In this document: positions 21,873 through 31,832 of the stretch, piece by piece
How the letters are laid out: each line of letters opens with the position of its first letter
Numbering within the stretch: position 1 is the stretch's first letter
Assembly (NCBI GenBank): GCA_026936335.1
Contig: JAPMXV010000058.1
Location: 1 to 64,000, forward strand
Source of the DNA: Mantamonas sphyraenae
Taxonomy: Eukaryota > CRuMs > Mantamonadidae
Length of the DNA: 64,000 nucleotides
Direction: 5' to 3'
The notes under the pieces: generated by a model
Databases searched by the model: none
Told to the model about the DNA's origin: nothing
The model's input: only the letters and a program-made list of their open reading frames with translations
Made by a program: the position numbers and the translations under genes

Positions 21873-24357
21873 TGCATCCTCCTCCTCCTCCTCCTTGTCT
21901 GCATCCTCCTCGTCAAGCATCAACATGTCCGTGGAGATGGAGAACACCTCGTCTTCGACGCCCTACTCGGCGAGTGACGCTGGTAGCCACGATGGCGACG
22001 AGTTCGTCCCAGAAGAAGACGTCCTCGAGGACCTGACATGCGAGTCCGGCGCGGGCTCACGTCGCATGGGGCTCCAGTACAAGACGAGACTCCTGGACGA
22101 GGAAGAAAGGGAGCTGCTCTCTACGCTCACGGAGAATCCAGCCACCAAAGCGGCGTCGTACAACAAGGATCGCAAGGAAAAGGGGCCAAGCTTACGTTCG
22201 AAAACGGAGGGGAAACGGCGACGCAAGCGGAACCACAAACAGCTGGAGCGCGCAGCTCAGTTCAAGAAGGGCAAGGGCAAGGGCAAGGGCAAGGGCAAAG
22301 GTAAGCGTTTTCTGTGCGTCCGTATGTGTGCAAGCTGAAGCCAACACAGCAACGAAACAACAAAAAAAAACAGATTCGAAGCAGTCGAAGCGCAGGCAGG
22401 CAGACAAGGACGCCCAAGACGAAGGTACGTGTGTGTGTGTGTGTTGTAAATGTGATGGCTGCTTTGCAGAGGGCTTCAGCGGCTGTCAGCATCTTTAGCA
22501 TCTTCCCTAGCGCCCACTCACACCCACCTCCCACCCCACACCAACTCCTCTGCCGCAGACGCCCTAGACGGAGCTGCCGACCCTATTGACAACCTCGAAA
22601 AACTGCTCGCCTCCGCAAAAACCGATACAGAGGTGGAGGAAGCCGTCGCCCTTGCCGAGGCCCTGCTTTCGGCTGGGGTCGAAGGCGTTGCTGCATTGCT
22701 TGCGCGGCATAACGACCAACAACGCCAGAAGCATTCCAAGCTTGGAAAGCTATTCACTGAGTCTCTCGCAAGTGCCTACCAGCGCCTACCAACTACCCTG
22801 CCGAAGAACGTGGACACGTTGACCCCGGATGAGACGATGCGCATCCCGTTCAAGGTCGATCAGGCAGCACTGAGTGAGCACATGCTCAGTGACATTCCGG
22901 ACGACCTCAAAGACGATGGACTGGAACGCAAGCACCTGGAACAACTGCCAAAAGACACACATCTAATGAGCAACAGGCGTTATCGTTCCAGAACGGTCAA
23001 CTTTCGGCCGAGGCCAGTCCAACGTCGCTTCCTACACGGTCTGTTCGAATCTGCTCGCTACGGTTACAACTTGGTCATTATGGCCACGTACTCACCGGAA
23101 CGACTTGAGAAGTGGAGCAACGACGGGAATGAGCTTGCGGCCAACGCGCTGAAGTTGAGGGAGCGCAAGGCCACACTGGGCGAGCTGTTGATGCCACGCC
23201 ACCTGAAGTTCCCCAGAACACCATTCTGGAACGGGGTTCGAGAGGCTCGACAGACAGTGAAACGGGCATGGGATACCTACCAGAAGACGAACAGGTGGCC
23301 CAAGTTGCGAACGCGCAATAGGAACCAACGACAGCAGAGTGTGTCGCTCCAGGCAAACCTGTTCCAGTTCTTTGCGAGCAAGAAGGGAAAGCAGAGATTC
23401 ACACGCATCTCGCACGTCACAGTCTTCTCAACGACCGGTTTCGCCAGTGTGATGCCACTTGGAACACACGACGCACGCGGCTTGAAGTTCCCCAGCATGT
23501 TTGAGTACTCTGGCAAAGCAAGGTGGAAGCCCCGGTACGATGTCAGGATCATGTACGACCGCTACTTGCACGAGTTCAAGCTGAAGCTGTGCTACGAGGT
23601 CAAAGTCAAAGCCATCAAGAAGTTGGATGTCCACAACGTGAAGGCAGCAGATCCGGGAGGAAGGACCCTCATCACGGCCATGAGCACGGCGGGTGAGGTG
23701 TTGCTGCTCGGGCACAACCACGAGAAGCTGATGCAACGGTTCGATCGGCCGATGAGCGCCATCCAGAGTGCAATGGACAAGAAACATCCTGGATGGAAAC
23801 GAGACAGAAAGGGTGAGAGGAGCACCAAGCGAGTACGCGCCCTCACCAAGAAGAAGCGCAAAGAGGCCATCCGCGAGCGCATCGAGAACAGAGGTGGAAC
23901 ACCTTCACTCGCAAGGCTGCGCCGCAAGTATCACAAGCTGGAGAAGCGCAAGAAGGCCAAACGCAAGGCAATTCACTACCACATCGCTGACGAGCTCACC
24001 AAGAACACCAACACTCTGCTGTATCCTCATCTGCGGCTGGCCAAACTCGTGCGCAAAGTGAATTCCAAGGGCAAGCGGCGTACGTTGCGCAAACCCGCGG
24101 TGCGCATGATGGAGAATGCTGCACACTATCAGCTGCTGCAGATCGTCAAGCAGAGGGCCGCAGAGCATGGCTGTTTTATGGTCATCGCCGATGAAGCGTG
24201 GACGACACGCACATGCAGTGCGTGCGGGTATGTGAACACAGTGGGAGCAGCGAAGGAATTCAAGTGTGGCAAGTGCGGACGGAAGCGACTGCGGGACATT
24301 CAAGCTACGGCTGGAGTGTTGCAGGCAAACAGGAGCAAACTGCAGGAGCCAGAGTGA
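21412..24357 (+). CDS. Fanzor (eukaryotic TnpB-like RNA-guided nuclease), Fanzor2-like
   Basis: Three exons: 21412-22300, 22374-22424 and 22559-24357; introns 22301-22373 (GTAAGC...AAACAG) and 22425-22558 (GTACGT...CCGCAG), both phase 1; 912 residues. Exon 1 encodes a disordered Ser-rich, Lys/Arg-rich region with a (GK)n tract, fitting nuclear import. Exon 3 carries the nuclease: a TnpB-type N-terminal helix (VQRRFLHGLFESARYGYN), RuvC-I Asp in ADPGGRTL (residue 678, codon 23650), zinc ribbon CSAC...CGKC (Cys 866, 869, 883, 886) and RuvC-III Asp in LRDIQATAG (residue 893). The usual RuvC-II Glu position reads LLYPHLRLAKLV, with Pro at 803. A Glu in IADEAWTTRTC (residue 859) fits the relocated glutamate described for Fanzors. 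All catalytic residues are present, so it may be active. The first codons would form a hydrophobic helix, unexpected for a nuclear protein, so the true start may differ. Confidence 0.88.
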
Positions 24358-24583
24358 AGAGGTGACATTGAGGAATGGCGAGAAACGATGCGAGTTGTCG
24401 CGCATCAGCGAGCGCGACCCACAGGTGGAAAAAGCTGAACGGCGATCGACGAAAATGGGGGAACAAATGGGGTCGAGGGACAAAGCGCCCTGGCCATCAT
24501 CGGAGGAAATCATCAGGCCGTGATGGAAACATCATGGTCCACTTCTGGGCGGTCTTCATTCCGCGCAAGATAAGAAATCGTGA

Positions 24584-24660
24584 GTCCCAAGCGGAGACGC
24601 GGTGGACATGCGCGTGCGCCCGCGTGTTCGCGGGCGCACGCGCATGTCCACCATTGGGAC
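24584..24660. repeat. Perfect 24-bp hairpin downstream of the Fanzor gene; candidate guide-RNA scaffold or element end
   Basis: Bases 24601-24624 and 24629-24652 are exact reverse complements (24 of 24) around a 4-base loop, tgtt. An outer 7-bp stem pairs gtcccaa (24584-24590) with ttgggac (24654-24660) across an internal loop. The hairpin starts 244 bases after the Fanzor stop. In TnpB and Fanzor loci the guide RNA is transcribed from the region at and beyond the 3' end of the gene, with its scaffold ending at the element boundary, so this is the natural place for such a structure. A terminator or unrelated palindrome is possible. The rest of 24358-24798 shows no gene. Confidence 0.6.
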
Positions 24661-24798
24661 GAAGCATAATGGTAAGTCAAGTCTGTGCGCAAACCCACAC
24701 ACATGCAGTCACTGACACTACAAGCTCTGTGTGTACTCGCTGCGCTTGCGCGCACTCATTTGCAAAATACAGTATCTGGCTGGCTGCGCGCTGCTTCC

Positions 24799-25248
24799 CT
24801 ACACCTTCAAGTCTGGATCCTTTTCCCGCGCCACGCCGTGGAATCCCAGCTGCATCTGCACACGGCACAACACAGCTCCTCTGTCCGTGTGCCTTGTGCT
24901 CTCTTCCACAAATGCTTCGCACGAAACCAATCCGATGCGCCCCACACGCAGTTTGTCGATGCTGGCCGTGCACCTCAGCTCCGTCGCATACTCCAGCTGC
25001 TCGGCGGCTTGTTCCTGAACCTCCAAATCATTCAAACCCGTCAACACTACCAAGTATTCTTCCGTACGCGGCTCGTCGTGCACAAGCACACACCCAGTCT
25101 GTGCGCACGCCTCCAACAAGTGAACAAGCCCAAACTGCCTCTTTCCAACGCGTGCAAACGCCTCCAGCGTTCGCGACTTGACGTGCTTTCCCACCCTCTG
25201 GATGAGGCGGTACCCCGGTCCGTGCGGCAATACGTCTAGCCTGGACAT
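24799..25248 (-). CDS. Small conserved-looking protein of unknown function
   Basis: 149 residues from ATG at 25248 to TAG at 24799. I do not recognise it. The sequence is well-ordered rather than low-complexity (GYRLIQRVGKHVKSRTLEAF, GCVLVHDEPRTEEYLVVLTG, LEYATELRCTASIDKLRVGR), reading like a compact alpha/beta domain, and nothing suggests a membrane segment. The final codons read ...AAGGTGTAG; GTGTAG could be a splice donor, so the protein might continue in a further exon toward 24700. The start lies 60 bases from the divergent UFD2-like gene. Confidence 0.6.
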   Translation of the reverse strand: MSRLDVLPHGPGYRLIQRVGKHVKSRTLEAFARVGKRQFGLVHLLEACAQTGCVLVHDEPRTEEYLVVLTGLNDLEVQEQAAEQLEYATELRCTASIDKLRVGRIGLVSCEAFVEESTRHTDRGAVLCRVQMQLGFHGVAREKDPDLKV

Positions 25249-25308
25249 CGTTGCAGTGCGTGTGTGCGTCCGCTACCACAGCACAACTCGACGGATTTCT
25301 TGGCCACG
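25249..25308. promoter_or_regulatory. 60-base divergent intergenic region, presumed bidirectional promoter
   Basis: Sixty bases separate the start codons at 25248 (minus) and 25309 (plus). The stretch is GT-rich at one end and contains ttggccac just before the plus-strand ATG. The spacing matches three other divergent pairs in this window (43-70 bases). No TATA box is seen. Confidence 0.45.
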
Positions 25309-28300
25309 ATGTCGGACGACACCAACACGGGTGCTGAGCAGATCATGACGCTCATCAGCGTATGCAGCGTTCTCACCGTTCTCTTTCTCATTATCCGCCA
25401 GCGTGTATGTGTCCCTCGAAACAAGGCAACCTTTGCCCTCGACCTTGCCCCGCGAAAATGACGTCAACCCCCCGCACTCACCCTCGCCGCACTCTTCCTC
25501 CTCCCTGCAGCTCAAGCGCAGAAACAACACGGTGCAAAGTCACTCTGCTGACCGTTCCGATCCTCGTTCCTCTTCCTTCCTCTCCTCTTCCTCCTCCTCC
25601 ACCTCCTCTTCCTCTTCCTCATCCATCGTGGCCCCCGGATCTGAGCCGGAAGCGAATTCCCCCCACTCTGAACAACGCTCCGCCTTGGCCACCAAGGACA
25701 AGGTCGACGACGCCCAGGATGCCGTCGACACAGAGACCAACAAGGCTCACCACATGACCACGTAAGTATTGTCTCTGTGCCTTCTCCTTCCGCCCGCGCT
25801 CGCCCAAACTTGGCTCGCACGTTCCTCACACAACACCACCCTCAGCGTCAACAACCGCAAGGCCCCGGGAATCAACCTTGCAGATGACCACCACATTGAC
25901 GCGTCATCACATGTAGTGTCCACCACCACCACCACCACCACCACCACCACCGCCTCCTCCTCACCCTCCTCCGATCCCACGGTCGACCACGCAGACATGC
26001 TCGCCAAGCGACTCCAACGCCTCTCCTCCAACAATTCCATCCCCACCGCCAGCACCACCACCGACATCTCTCCCACTTCTCCTACTCCATCTCCCTCCTC
26101 CTCCTCCACCACCACCTCCTCCTCCTCCTCTACCACCTCAACCTCTTCCAAGTCCCCGCAAACACCCACTCCCATTCCCTCCACCACCAGCTCCTCCTCC
26201 TCCTCTTCATCTCCTCCCCCCGCCACCATTTCCACCTCCACTTCTACCCAGTCCACTCCACAGGACTCCAGCAACCAACAGTCGAAACCAAAAAGCGATC
26301 CGACCAAGAAGCGAGCCCGCTTCATCAACGACCTCGTCCAACACACCCTCAACATGAAGGACGAATCTCCGTTTGAGGACGACAAGGCATGGACCACCGC
26401 GATCACTGCATATCTCAACCCGGTCCTCGACTTTTCGTTTCTCCTCACCATCCACGTCCACGACCAGCAACCTCTCGAGTTTGCCTCGGTCCACGTCGAA
26501 ATCGAGACAGAGAGCCCCCACCACCTCGTCGTCATGTTTGGCGGCGAAACAGAGACCCCACAATGGGACGAGCACACGCGTTTCGACCTTACCGCCCAGT
26601 TTGTTCGCACGGGCGTCTCTGCACACCTGGCTACCAACGCCACTGCAGACCAGCTTGGCATCTCCTTGGACGAGGGTGTGCCTCGCCTGCCCATGCTGCC
26701 CCAGCAGCTCCTCGAGTGGCTCCACGCCGCTCCTCCCTCTGTAGCTCGCCAAGCACTGTACATAACCCTTGAGCACCTGGACTGCCTCTTCATCCACGTC
26801 ATCCAGGAGCATCAAAAGCAACACGGCCCCAACGCCGCTCAGGAGCTCTTTTGGCTCTTTGCCGAGGGTCTTCAACGCGCAGCCTCCTTCAAGGCCCCTC
26901 TAATCGGCCACTCCCTGTCACAGGCCGACCGTGACCTAGCCAAACTCCACGTTCGTGAAGCACTCGTTCGCTACCTTGCCAGCATGCTTGCAGACACTCC
27001 TGCTCTCGGCGCATTGCTCTACCAGGCCATCTCGAGACCCTCGGTGCGCGTCGACAAAGCCCTCGTGCAGTCCCTTTCCGCACACATGGGCGAACACGCA
27101 CCTGTGCCCTACTCCGCCCTTGTTCTCGCCATTTACGAGGCCACCGACCATCTCACCCTCGAGTCTGATGCATACTGGCGTCCAGCAGAGGCTCTCCACC
27201 TCTTCTCCGCCGACGAGACCTTTGCTACCGTCCTTGTCAACAGCCCTGCTTTGTGTGGCGGCGGGCCCAACCCACAAGCGCTTGTCAACACCCTCCTTGG
27301 ACGCCTGCTCTCCCTCTCCCCGATTCCCGAACACTCAGACTCCGTCATGCGCAAACACTTTGCCAACCTCAGCCAGCGCACCCTCGACGACGTCGAAGCC
27401 TCCAAGCGTTCTCTTGCAGACGCCATGGACACCATCGACAAGATTGTCTTTCCTGTCATTGAGAATCTCGTCATCCGCCATCGTACCAGCACACGTGAGC
27501 CTTTCCTCGAATGGCTCGAACTCGCCCTCGTCGGCTCAAAACCCCGTCTCCACTCCTACTCCCAGGACATCAATCCCAGCGGCGACGCATCTGCCCTCAA
27601 CTTGTCTCGCCATCTCATTCAGCTGTGCAAGCCCCTTCTGCTGCGCACCCAACAGCCGCCCCAGCGTTTGTTTGGTGTCGACGCCCTGTTTTGCCTCGGT
27701 GAGCATCCCCACAGCCGCTTCCTGGACTCCCAAACGCGCCTGGGCGCCGATACCGACGAGTTGACCCACTATGTCTCCACCCAGGGCTCCCCCGACTCCT
27801 TCAAGCTGTCCACGCGCCTGTTCTTCCTTGCTCTCTTTCAGCAGCACGTTGGCTTTGCGCCTGTCATCACGCATGTCAAGGACCTGGCGCAACACATGCA
27901 ACGCATGCACCAAGGCATGTCCCGAGTCCCTGAGCAGATGCGTGCCATGGTCAAGGCCAACCTCGAGGCCACGCAGACCCTACGCATTGCCATGGAGGCC
28001 CACCTGCTCAACGACAACATCATTGACCTGCGCCTGCAGTTTGGTGCCACTCTGGCTGTGTATTTGATGCATTTGGCTGACCCCGAGCACAATGGTCTGC
28101 CCCTCCCCGCCTCCCCGACCATGGCCTTCCGCTGCCTTCCCGAGTTTGTTGTCGAAGATCTCTGCGACCTCCTCGATTTTCTTTGTGACTGGCAGCCCGA
28201 ACGCATTGCAGGCTCCACCTGGCTGCGCCACCTCGTCGAGTTTGTCATCACCTTCTGCGGCAACGCCGCATACATCAAGAACCCATACCTGCGTTCCCAG

Positions 28301-29446
28301 CTCGTCAAGGTGCTCCACAGCATGATTGAGATGGAAAACCAGGGTGGAGCATCCTCCTCCTCCTCTTCCTCCTCCTCAGCCGCAGGCAACGCATACAACG
28401 AATCGTTGCGCCAGGTCATCAAGGCGTCTCCGCTCGTGCGTGATCACATTGTGGCCTCGCTTGCGCAGCTGTTCTGTGACGTCGAAAACACAGGGCGCAC
28501 CAATCAGTTCTACGAACGCTTTTACCCGCGCCACCACGTCATGAATGTCTTTGCCTACCTGTGGCCCGAACACAGCCTGCGTGACAACTTCCGCGACGTG
28601 TTTTCCTCAGAGCTCGGCGTCAACGTGCTCAACTTTGTGCTCAACGACTCAACCCTGCTGCTGGACGAGATTTTCACCTGTGTCATGGACGTCAAGGCCA
28701 TCCAGGAGCAGCTGGCCGAGCTGGAAGAGGCTCAGCAGAGCCAAGCCAATGCCCAAGAGCAGGTTGCCGAGCTGCAGCAACAACTGCACGAGCTCGAGCG
28801 CCAGCTGCAGTCCAAGTCCCTCCTGTCCATGGAGTACATGGATTGGATCCACTACGTCAGTGCCGAGGTGGCGACGCCCTTCATCGACGCTTCCATGGTC
28901 GACCGTCTTGCCGTCATGCTCTGCTACTACCTGGACAAGCTGGCCGGTCCCAAGCGCAAGGAGCTGAAAATCCAAGACATGAGCAAGTACCACTTCAAGC
29001 CAGCCACTCTGCTCACTCAAATTGCAGAGGTGTTTATCAACCTGGCGCGTCACGAGCAGTTCCAGGAAGCCGTCGCCAACGACGGCCGCTCCTACAGCCA
29101 CGAGCTACTGATGGAGGCCAGCGACATCATGGCCAAGCACCACATGCTTGCTGCCGTGCAGGTGGAGCAGTTTGTGCATGCTGCCGAAGCCATCCACGAA
29201 CTGCACGTGCACAACACCGAGGACACACGCGAGATCCCTCCGGAGTACGAATGCTCCATCATGTACGAGCTCATGTCCGACCCTGTGCGCTTGCCCAGCG
29301 GCAATGTGGTCGATCGCAAGAACATTGAGCGCATGTGGCGAGACAAGCCGGTGGATCCATTCACAAACCTGCCCATGACCATGGAAGACGTCACCGAGCT
29401 CCCCGAGCTCAAGGAAGAAATCAAAGAGTGGCGCGCACAGGCGTGA
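25309..29446 (+). CDS. Ubiquitin conjugation factor E4 (UFD2 family), possible N-terminal membrane anchor
   Basis: Three exons: 25309-25404, 25511-25761 and 25846-29446; introns 25405-25510 (GTATGT...CTGCAG, phase 0) and 25762-25845 (GTAAGT...CCTCAG, phase 2); 1,315 residues. After a Ser/Thr-rich region (about 40-250) comes the Ufd2 core, recognisable by FLSLFFQ-like segments such as LSTRLFFLALFQQHVGFAP and YIKNPYLRSQLVKVL. A C-terminal U-box covers about 1245-1315 (SIMYELMSDPVRLPSG, IERMWRDKPVDPFTNLPM). E4 factors extend ubiquitin chains with an E2 and cooperate with the Cdc48/p97 segregase. Exon 1 encodes a single hydrophobic helix (IMTLISVCSVLTVLFLII) followed by RQRLKRR, a membrane anchor not usual for this family. 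If exon 1 is instead a separate 50-residue micro-gene (25309-25461), translation could begin at the ATG at 25755. Confidence 0.85.
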
Positions 29447-29476
29447 TGATGAGGAGTCAGGGAACAAACAAGCACT

Positions 29477-31712
29477 TTATGCGCCAATGCCCATCTTGGC
29501 AAAAAGGCCACCCTTGTAGGCGCCAAAGCCAGCAAGGCCAACACCAGCGGCGGAGGCCACACCGATGAGAGCCATCTCCCAGGTCTGCAGGGGCGGCGAA
29601 ACCACCATAGATCCCTTCTGCGAGCGGTTGGAGAAGTTGTTGTTGCGGGTGGACATGTACTCGTACACGCCGGTCTTGTTCATCTTCATGACACCCAGGT
29701 CAAAGTAGGGCGAAGCGGCGTTGAGCTTCATGCAGTTCTGGGCATCCTGCTCGATCTGGCCGTTGTTGTTGCCGTGCTTCTCCAGCAGCTGCTCGTAGGT
29801 GAGGCAGTCGGTCTGGTCGACGTAGGCGGCGCGGACAGCCACCTTGGGGTCCTCAAACAGAGTGTTGTTGCCCAGGTTGGTCAGGTTGCCACCGTGGCCC
29901 ATGGTGGGCACCTGCACGAGGTTGTTGCGGTCGGTGCCGGTGGTACCCTCGGCGTTGTTGTTGCCGTTGTTGGCGTTGTAGTCGGAGCCGGTCCACTGGA
30001 TGTGAACGTATTCGCCCTCCTTGACCTCGGCCTTGTTGGGCACAAAGTCGTACTCCTGAGCGGGGTAGGTCTGCACGATGTTGCCGCGCTTGCCACGGAT
30101 GTTCAGGTTGAGAATGCGGGCCTCGTCGGGGATGTTCTTGGGGCGCTTGCGGATCTCAAACACGTACGTGCGGTCCTGGAACGTGCGGCCGAACTGGTTG
30201 GTGTTCAGGGCCAGAGACAGGTTGTAAACCTTGCCCTTCTCGCCGCTGACGTTGATCATCGGGTCCTGCTTGACCGGCGAGGCGGCCTTGTTCTTCTTGG
30301 CGTCCAGGTTGGGGTCCCAGAAGTCGACGTCGTGAGTCGAGATGTTGTAGCGCAGGCGCAGCACGCACTTCTTGTTGGTGTGGTTCGTGGGCAGCTTCCA
30401 CAGGTACTCGTTCATCTTGCCGTTGGCAGTGTAACCGAGATGGTTGACACGGTTGAACTCAGCCTGCAGGCACTCGGGCTCCGGGCTGGGCGGGTTGTTG
30501 AACGGCTGCACGGTGAGCCACTTGGCGCCGTTCTGCTCGCACTCGGCCTTGTTGTTGTACTTGGGGTCCTCGCACTCGTTGCGGGCCTTGACGTTCTGGG
30601 ACTCGGCCTTGTAGTACTCGCAGCGGGTGATGTTGTCCGTGAGCACGGCAACGTCGCGCCACGGGGTCGGGTGCCAGTACGGGTAGTAGTCGCGCTCCTC
30701 GGGGCACTCAAAGCCGTGGCGCGTGCCGCCGTTGTTCTGGCGCGTCGAGCGAGCAGAGTTGCCCACGTTGCGGTCGGCGGTGAACAGACCCTTGTTGCGC
30801 GAGCGCTGCTTGCACTTCTGGTAGTACTGGTAGCTCTCCTGGCGACCGTACTTCACGTCCTTCATGTCGTCCTTGTCGTCCGGGATCGTCGTCGTCACCG
30901 TGCCGTCGCGCACGCCTCCGTCGTCGCCTCCCAGCGTGTCTTCACACGCGTACTGGATGACAAAGTTGCAGTCCGTCTTGCCGTTCTGGCCGCAGCCGTG
31001 CTGGCAAGTCCACTGCATCAGCAGCTCAGAGCCTGCGTAGTGGTACATCGTGGGGCCCCTGTTCGTATGTGTGTGTGTGTGTGTGTGTGGCGCATAAACG
31101 TCAGCTTCTTGTGGCTATCTTCCGCGTCCCCCCCGCTTCGCGGGAGGGTCGCCTCGCCTTTTTTTTTTTTCGCTCCGACCCGCTTCCCGCTGCCGTAACA
31201 ACCAGACACGCCTGCGATACGGCCAAGCACACATGATACTGGTACGACATGCGTGTGCGCAGCCGTACAGGGGTCATGCAAGTGCAGTCGGGCCATGCAT
31301 GCAGTACTCGGTGCGTTGCAAACTTTGGCCGCCTGCGCTCATTTCCGACCCTCTCCCGCGCAGCGAAGGACACACCCTTCCTTCCGCGCCCTCCCGCTCA
31401 CCCCACACGTTTCCACAACCTACCACGAGTAGCCTCCCTTCGCGTTGTCCTGCGAGTCGTAGATACGGTTCGCGTTCTGGCGGTTCTGGTTCACTGTGAC
31501 GGTGCACGGGTCACGGGTAAGCAGGGGCGCCGAAAAAAAAAAGACTACTCCTCGATGGAAGGGTCGAATTTCGCAGGCTGCGCCACTCTCCACCCTTGCT
31601 CACCTTCGTTCAGGCGGTCATTCGAGCCGCGCGGGTTCTGCATGTACACATCAGCAGACACGATGCACACGCACATGGCGAGCGCAACGAGGATTGCGGA
31701 TTGGTATCGCAT
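29477..31712 (-). CDS. Conserved secreted/type I membrane protein with NPRGSNDRLNE motif
   Basis: Three exons: 31712-31604, 31493-31424 and 31058-29477; introns 31494-31603 (GTGAGC...TCACAG) and 31059-31423 (GTAGGT...AACAG), phases 1 and 2; 586 residues. The first 20 residues are a signal peptide (MRYQSAILVALAMCVCIVSA). It is followed by MQNPRGSNDRLNE, then NRQNANRIYDSQDNAKGGYSW, then MYHYAGSELLMQWTCQHGCG; the exact fit of these blocks across two introns supports the model. The ectodomain has many Cys and Asn-X-Ser/Thr sites. The C-terminus has one hydrophobic helix (WEMALIGVASAAGVGLAGFG) and a very short tail. The family appears in many protists but its function is unknown to me; a surface or flagellar-coat role is conceivable. 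The stop is 30 bases from that of the E4 gene. Confidence 0.75.
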
Positions 31713-31832
31713 GATTCCGAAAAAAAATTGTGCGCGAAGGGGCGCGAGCCGCTGCATTGCCTGATGTGAGGTCCCACACAATCACACTCTCTCACCCCAT
31801 CCACCACGCCAAGCGTCTCTTTCTGCGCGCGC

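Noticed and set aside
24601-24652. The palindrome as a CRISPR repeat or tRNA-like gene.
   Set aside because: It is single-copy in the window, with no spacer array and no cloverleaf; a simple long hairpin explains it.
21180-24680. Terminal inverted repeats bounding the Fanzor locus.
   Set aside because: Manual comparison of 21164-21500 with 24350-24800 revealed no matching inverted ends; such elements often lack them.
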